Below the pieces are notes generated by a model. The model ran no database searches, had not been told where the DNA came from, and worked only from the letters and a program-made list of their open reading frames with translations. This document shows positions 63,627 to 64,000 of a stretch of 64,000 nucleotides of DNA, in pieces. Where the stretch lies: positions 32,565 to 96,564 of the forward strand of contig NZ_FNYE01000031.1 of NCBI RefSeq assembly GCF_900108945.1, read 5' to 3'. Origin of the DNA: Paraburkholderia diazotrophica. Its GTDB lineage: Bacteria > Pseudomonadota > Gammaproteobacteria > Burkholderiales > Burkholderiaceae. Both the position numbers and the translations under genes were made by a program. Every line of letters starts with the position of its first letter. The first letter of the stretch is position 1.

Positions 63627-64000
63627 ATGCTTTCCAGTCACCTGACCTTCCTGCTCGAAGCGCAACAGCCGGCCGACCTCAGCCGGCTGGCTGAGCATCT
63701 GCCCTACGAATGGATCGAACGGGCGGTGCAGGCTACGGGGGCGGCGAGTATTCGGCGGCGGCGCTTGCCTGCTGAGCAGGTGGTCTGGCTGGTAATCGCG
63801 CTGGCGATGTACCGGCACTGGTCGATTAGCGAGGTGCTCGACAGTCTCGATCTGGCCTTGCCCAACGAGGCCGCGCCGTTTGTCAGCAAGAGCGCGGTGG
63901 TGCAGGCACGCCAACGCATCGGCGAGGCACCGATGGCCTGGCTGTTTGAGCAGACGGCGCGGGCGTGGACGACTCAGGACGCGGCTCACCATGCGTTCAA
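63627..64000 (+). CDS. IS4-family transposase, N-terminal part (cut by window end)
   Basis: Translation from ATG 63627 gives MLSSHLTFLLEAQQPADLSR, then LPYEWIERAVQATGAASIRR and RRLPAEQVVWLVIALAMYRH, KSAVVQARQRIGEAPMAWLF. This is the IS4 transposase N-terminal domain, with the A-S-I-R-R-R-R-L-P start and a helical block. The catalytic DDE part lies outside the window. The gene is on the plus strand, the same as the neighbouring IS5-type element. Confidence 0.85.
   Translation, partial: MLSSHLTFLLEAQQPADLSRLAEHLPYEWIERAVQATGAASIRRRRLPAEQVVWLVIALAMYRHWSISEVLDSLDLALPNEAAPFVSKSAVVQARQRIGEAPMAWLFEQTARAWTTQDAAHHAF

Larger units (their letters stand above)
63535..64000 (+). mobile_element. IS4-type insertion sequence, left part only
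   Basis: Begins next to the IS5-type right end with the hairpin and runs off the window. It contains the first 124 codons of an IS4-family transposase. The right end is not visible, so length and target duplication are unknown. Confidence 0.7.

Noticed and set aside
63543..63992. Minus-strand frame at the right edge
   Set aside because: The plus strand encodes the IS4 transposase N-terminus; the minus frame is antisense to it.
1..64000. tRNA, rRNA, CRISPR arrays and JUMPstart/ops elements
   Set aside because: None seen by eye: no cloverleaf with a GGTTCGA-type arm, no regularly spaced repeats, and no intergenic GGCGGTAG-type ops site ahead of the polysaccharide genes.

Overview
The window is high-GC DNA with the gene style of Burkholderiales, most likely Paraburkholderia, Caballeronia or Burkholderia. 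The pointers are a wbiG-wbiH-wbiI type O-antigen block, ManC, GalE and MCP proteins of betaproteobacterial type, and an IS5-type plus an IS4-type element at the right edge. The species is inferred from gene content; no rRNA, tRNA or CRISPR was found.

Region 1 (1-14 kb) is a surface-polysaccharide cluster. The probable last codons of an ABC exporter ATPase precede a 1233-residue methyltransferase / coiled-coil / glycosyltransferase / RgpF-like fusion. Then come an epimerase, a GT-B glycosyltransferase, a beta-propeller protein, a methyltransferase, a NeuD/PglD-like acyltransferase and a FemAB/GNAT-like protein, all on the plus strand. Facing them are a GT61 glycosyltransferase and an FdtA/FdtB-like pair expected to make a dTDP-3-amino-3,6-dideoxyhexose.

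Region 2 (14-32 kb) holds a sulfotransferase, three polytopic membrane proteins of GT-C appearance, a broken acyltransferase, and a seven-gene minus-strand operon (27.0 to 19.1 kb). Its first three genes are a HAD-UbiA fusion and DprE1- and DprE2-like oxidoreductases, the set that makes polyprenyl-phosphoryl-D-arabinose in mycobacteria. They are followed by a GT-C-like membrane protein, an epimerase, a UGM-like flavoprotein and GtrA. Divergent from it is a GT2 gene followed by the wbiG-wbiH-wbiI block, which ends at a clear terminator.

Region 3 (32-37.6 kb) is sparse accessory DNA: a NERD-like protein, a protein with two tandem HTH-like repeats, and very small membrane proteins of a 39-residue family. 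Region 4 (37.7-48.9 kb) carries a second WecA-like transferase, a chemotaxis receptor, manC, and a Wzx - GT2 - GT4 - GalE operon, suggesting a second, Wzx-dependent polysaccharide.

Region 5 (49-64 kb) is accessory. It has a Cys-rich protein with a histone-fold-like C-terminus, a DUF2274-like protein, two SPOR-like membrane proteins, and a plus-strand run of a lipoprotein, a small helical protein, an SGNH hydrolase, a GH25 lysozyme, an M15 peptidase, an Ig-like membrane protein and a zinc-ribbon/TM/coiled-coil/GH25 fusion. This envelope-hydrolase island is the best candidate here for an undescribed system. The right edge is an IS5-type element with an internal 45-bp inversion in its transposase, inserted in a gene, abutting an IS4-type element cut by the window end.
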